Shown: piece by piece, positions 63,047-64,000 of the stretch | Layout of the letters: each line of letters begins with the position of its first letter | How positions within the stretch are numbered: position 1 is the stretch's first letter | DNA from: Collinsella sp. | GTDB taxonomy: Bacteria; Actinomycetota; Coriobacteriia; Coriobacteriales; Coriobacteriaceae | Assembly (NCBI GenBank): GCA_018381235.1 | Contig: JAGZSF010000009.1 | Span: 1 to 64,000, forward strand | DNA: 64,000 bases | Direction of reading: 5' to 3' | Notes under the pieces: model-generated | Databases searched by the model: none | What the model was told of the DNA's origin: nothing | What the model saw: only the letters and a program-made list of their open reading frames with translations | Program-made: the position numbers and the translations under genes

Positions 63047-63457
63047 TCAGTCCGCCAGCTGTGCCCATTCGTGCGGATCGTAGACCTTTACGTGTTTGTT
63101 GGGCTTGCCGCTCCAGTACTCCTCGTCCATAAAGGGCAGATATGCCTGAATGCCGGGGCAGATAAAGGGAATCCGCTGCTGTTGCAGTCGCTCGCGCTGG
63201 CGCTGCTCCAGGTGCGCCTCGGATATGACGGTCGGCATACCGGACAACTCGACGAGGCTTGCCTGGATTCGCTTAAGGTCGGGGAGTCCCGCGTGCCATG
63301 ACATCCGCATGATCAAAAAGGATGCACGGCGGTATTTTGCCTGCACCACAGTAATGGCGGGGCGCAGTGTGGGATGGATTTTGTCCCGTTCGGGCCAAAG
63401 GTCGGCAGTGATCTCGAGGCCCAGGGTCTCCCATAGGTAATCAAGCTCTTCGTCCAT
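63047..63457 (-). CDS. unknown 136-residue protein, perhaps a truncated MarR-like regulator
   Basis: ATG at 63457 (GAGGTACC upstream), stop TGA at 63047. The C-terminal IPFICPGIQAYLPF motif resembles the N-terminal domain of some MarR-like regulators, in which a winged helix follows. Here no such domain is present and the repeat array begins 13 nt downstream. It may therefore be truncated. Family assignment is weak. Confidence 0.45.
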   Translation of the reverse strand: MDEELDYLWETLGLEITADLWPERDKIHPTLRPAITVVQAKYRRASFLIMRMSWHAGLPDLKRIQASLVELSGMPTVISEAHLEQRQRERLQQQRIPFICPGIQAYLPFMDEEYWSGKPNKHVKVYDPHEWAQLAD

Positions 63458-63660
63458 GGTACCTCGATATCTACGCGATCATTGATACTTCGATTGTGTT
63501 GCCTGGTGCTATCGTTTTCGCGGTAGAATCTGCCAACGGTTGACGGCTACCGCTCGCGGTGTTTTGCCCTTCGTGTACAGCGGTCGGCTTCACAGGTCCT
63601 TCACGGGTTGGACTAAATTAGGCCAATTTGACTGAATTTCAAAAAAGTCAAAATTGGGGC

Positions 63661-63689
63661 TTGCGTCACGGCGAGACTTCCCGTATATT
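63661..63689 (+). promoter_or_regulatory. promoter of the tRNA genes
   Basis: TTGCGT (63661-63666) and TATATT (63684-63689) with 17-nt spacing, 44 bp upstream of tRNA-Gln. Confidence 0.6.
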
Positions 63690-63733
63690 TCTTTCTTGCG
63701 CAAAGGCACAGCCGAGCGCAGCGATGCAGTCAT

Positions 63734-63807
63734 TGGGATGTCGTCTAATGGCAGGACAGCGGATTCTGGTTCCGTCAATGGGGGTTCGACTCCCTCCATC
63801 CCAGCCA
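63734..63807 (+). tRNA. tRNA-Gln (anticodon CTG)
   Basis: Acceptor TGGGATG pairs with CATCCCA (63797-63803). The anticodon stem GCGGA/TCCGT holds a loop TTCTGGT with anticodon CTG. The T-arm has GTTCGAC. A 3' CCA is encoded. Reads CAG. Confidence 0.93.
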
Positions 63808-63824
63808 TTGCATTTGCTACATAT

Positions 63825-63901
63825 GGCCCGTTCGTCTAGCGGTTTAGGACGCCGCCCTCTCAAGGCGGAGATCACCAGTTCGAATCTGGTACGGGCTACC
63901 A
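63825..63901 (+). tRNA. tRNA-Glu (anticodon CTC)
   Basis: Acceptor GGCCCGT pairs with ACGGGCT. Anticodon stem CCGCC/GGCGG with loop CTCTCAA gives anticodon CTC. T-loop TTCGAAT and 3' CCA are present. Reads GAG. Confidence 0.93.
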
Positions 63902-63911
63902 AAATTGAATG

Positions 63912-63939
63912 CCCGGGCCTCGTAAGAGACCCGGGTTTT
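63912..63939 (+). terminator. Rho-independent terminator of the tRNA operon
   Basis: CCCGGGcCTC pairs with GAGaCCCGGG around GTAA, followed by TTTTG. Confidence 0.8.
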
Positions 63940-63995
63940 GTGTATTGACCGTATATACGGCGCCTGCCGTGTTTCGCTCAGATCGAGGAGTAGCC

Positions 63996-64000
63996 ATGGA
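63996..64000 (+). CDS. possible start of the next gene (cut by window edge)
   Basis: ATGGA at the last five bases is preceded by GAGGAG eight bases upstream. Too short to identify. Confidence 0.25.

Overview
This is chromosomal DNA from a G+C-rich actinobacterium of the class Coriobacteriia, most probably Collinsella or a close relative. That assignment rests on the protein sequences, the gene order (secA-prfB, a split transketolase, ftsE-ftsX-rnr) and a high density of small intergenic palindromic repeats. No 16S gene is present, so the genus is an inference.

Layout. Positions 1-1192 hold two copies of a tiny hydrophobic, cationic peptide gene. Between them lie the tail of a DUF234-type ATPase and an array of palindromic repeat units. 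An exonuclease gene (1193-1927) follows. Positions 2083-11450 are a type I restriction-modification island with convergent transcription: hsdR and a one-TRD hsdS on the plus strand face hsdS (three TRDs), hsdM, a GIY-YIG/DUF4357 protein and a ribbon-helix-helix protein on the minus strand. Matching inverted repeats in the two hsdS genes suggest a DNA-inversion specificity switch. After two unrecognised genes comes a ureido/purine catabolic cluster (13366-23473): a YheO-like regulator, dpaL(ygeX), ygeY, ygeW, a mocA/ygfJ-like gene, a hyuA-like hydantoinase, yqeC, yqeB and an xdhC-like gene. These last genes resemble selenium-dependent molybdenum hydroxylase accessory genes, but the hydroxylase is not in the window.

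Positions 23785-34426 carry the distal spc and alpha ribosomal operons (rplE to rplQ, with secY, adk, map, infA, rpmJ, rpoA), then truA. Positions 34588-47963 are housekeeping and metabolic genes: a glycosyltransferase-like protein, argR, a class A penicillin-binding protein, a U32 protein, tyrS, adeC, two HAD phosphatases, citrate synthase and an ACT protein. Positions 48269-60899 carry rpmE, secA, prfB, a YitT-type membrane protein, split transketolase, ftsEX and rnr. The right end has a serine recombinase, a VanZ-like protein, an ArsC/Spx-like protein, a possible truncated regulator and tRNA-Gln and tRNA-Glu.

The most unusual observation is in translation termination. The RF2 gene encodes Ser-Pro-Thr where RF2 normally has the stop-reading tripeptide Ser-Pro-Phe, and it has no programmed frameshift. 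By my count 33 genes end in TAG, 23 in TAA and only 5 in TGA, and three of those five are in the restriction island. Other points of interest are the invertible hsdS locus, the duplicated toxin-like peptide, the ribbon-helix-helix/GIY-YIG pair, and at least five families of intergenic inverted repeats.
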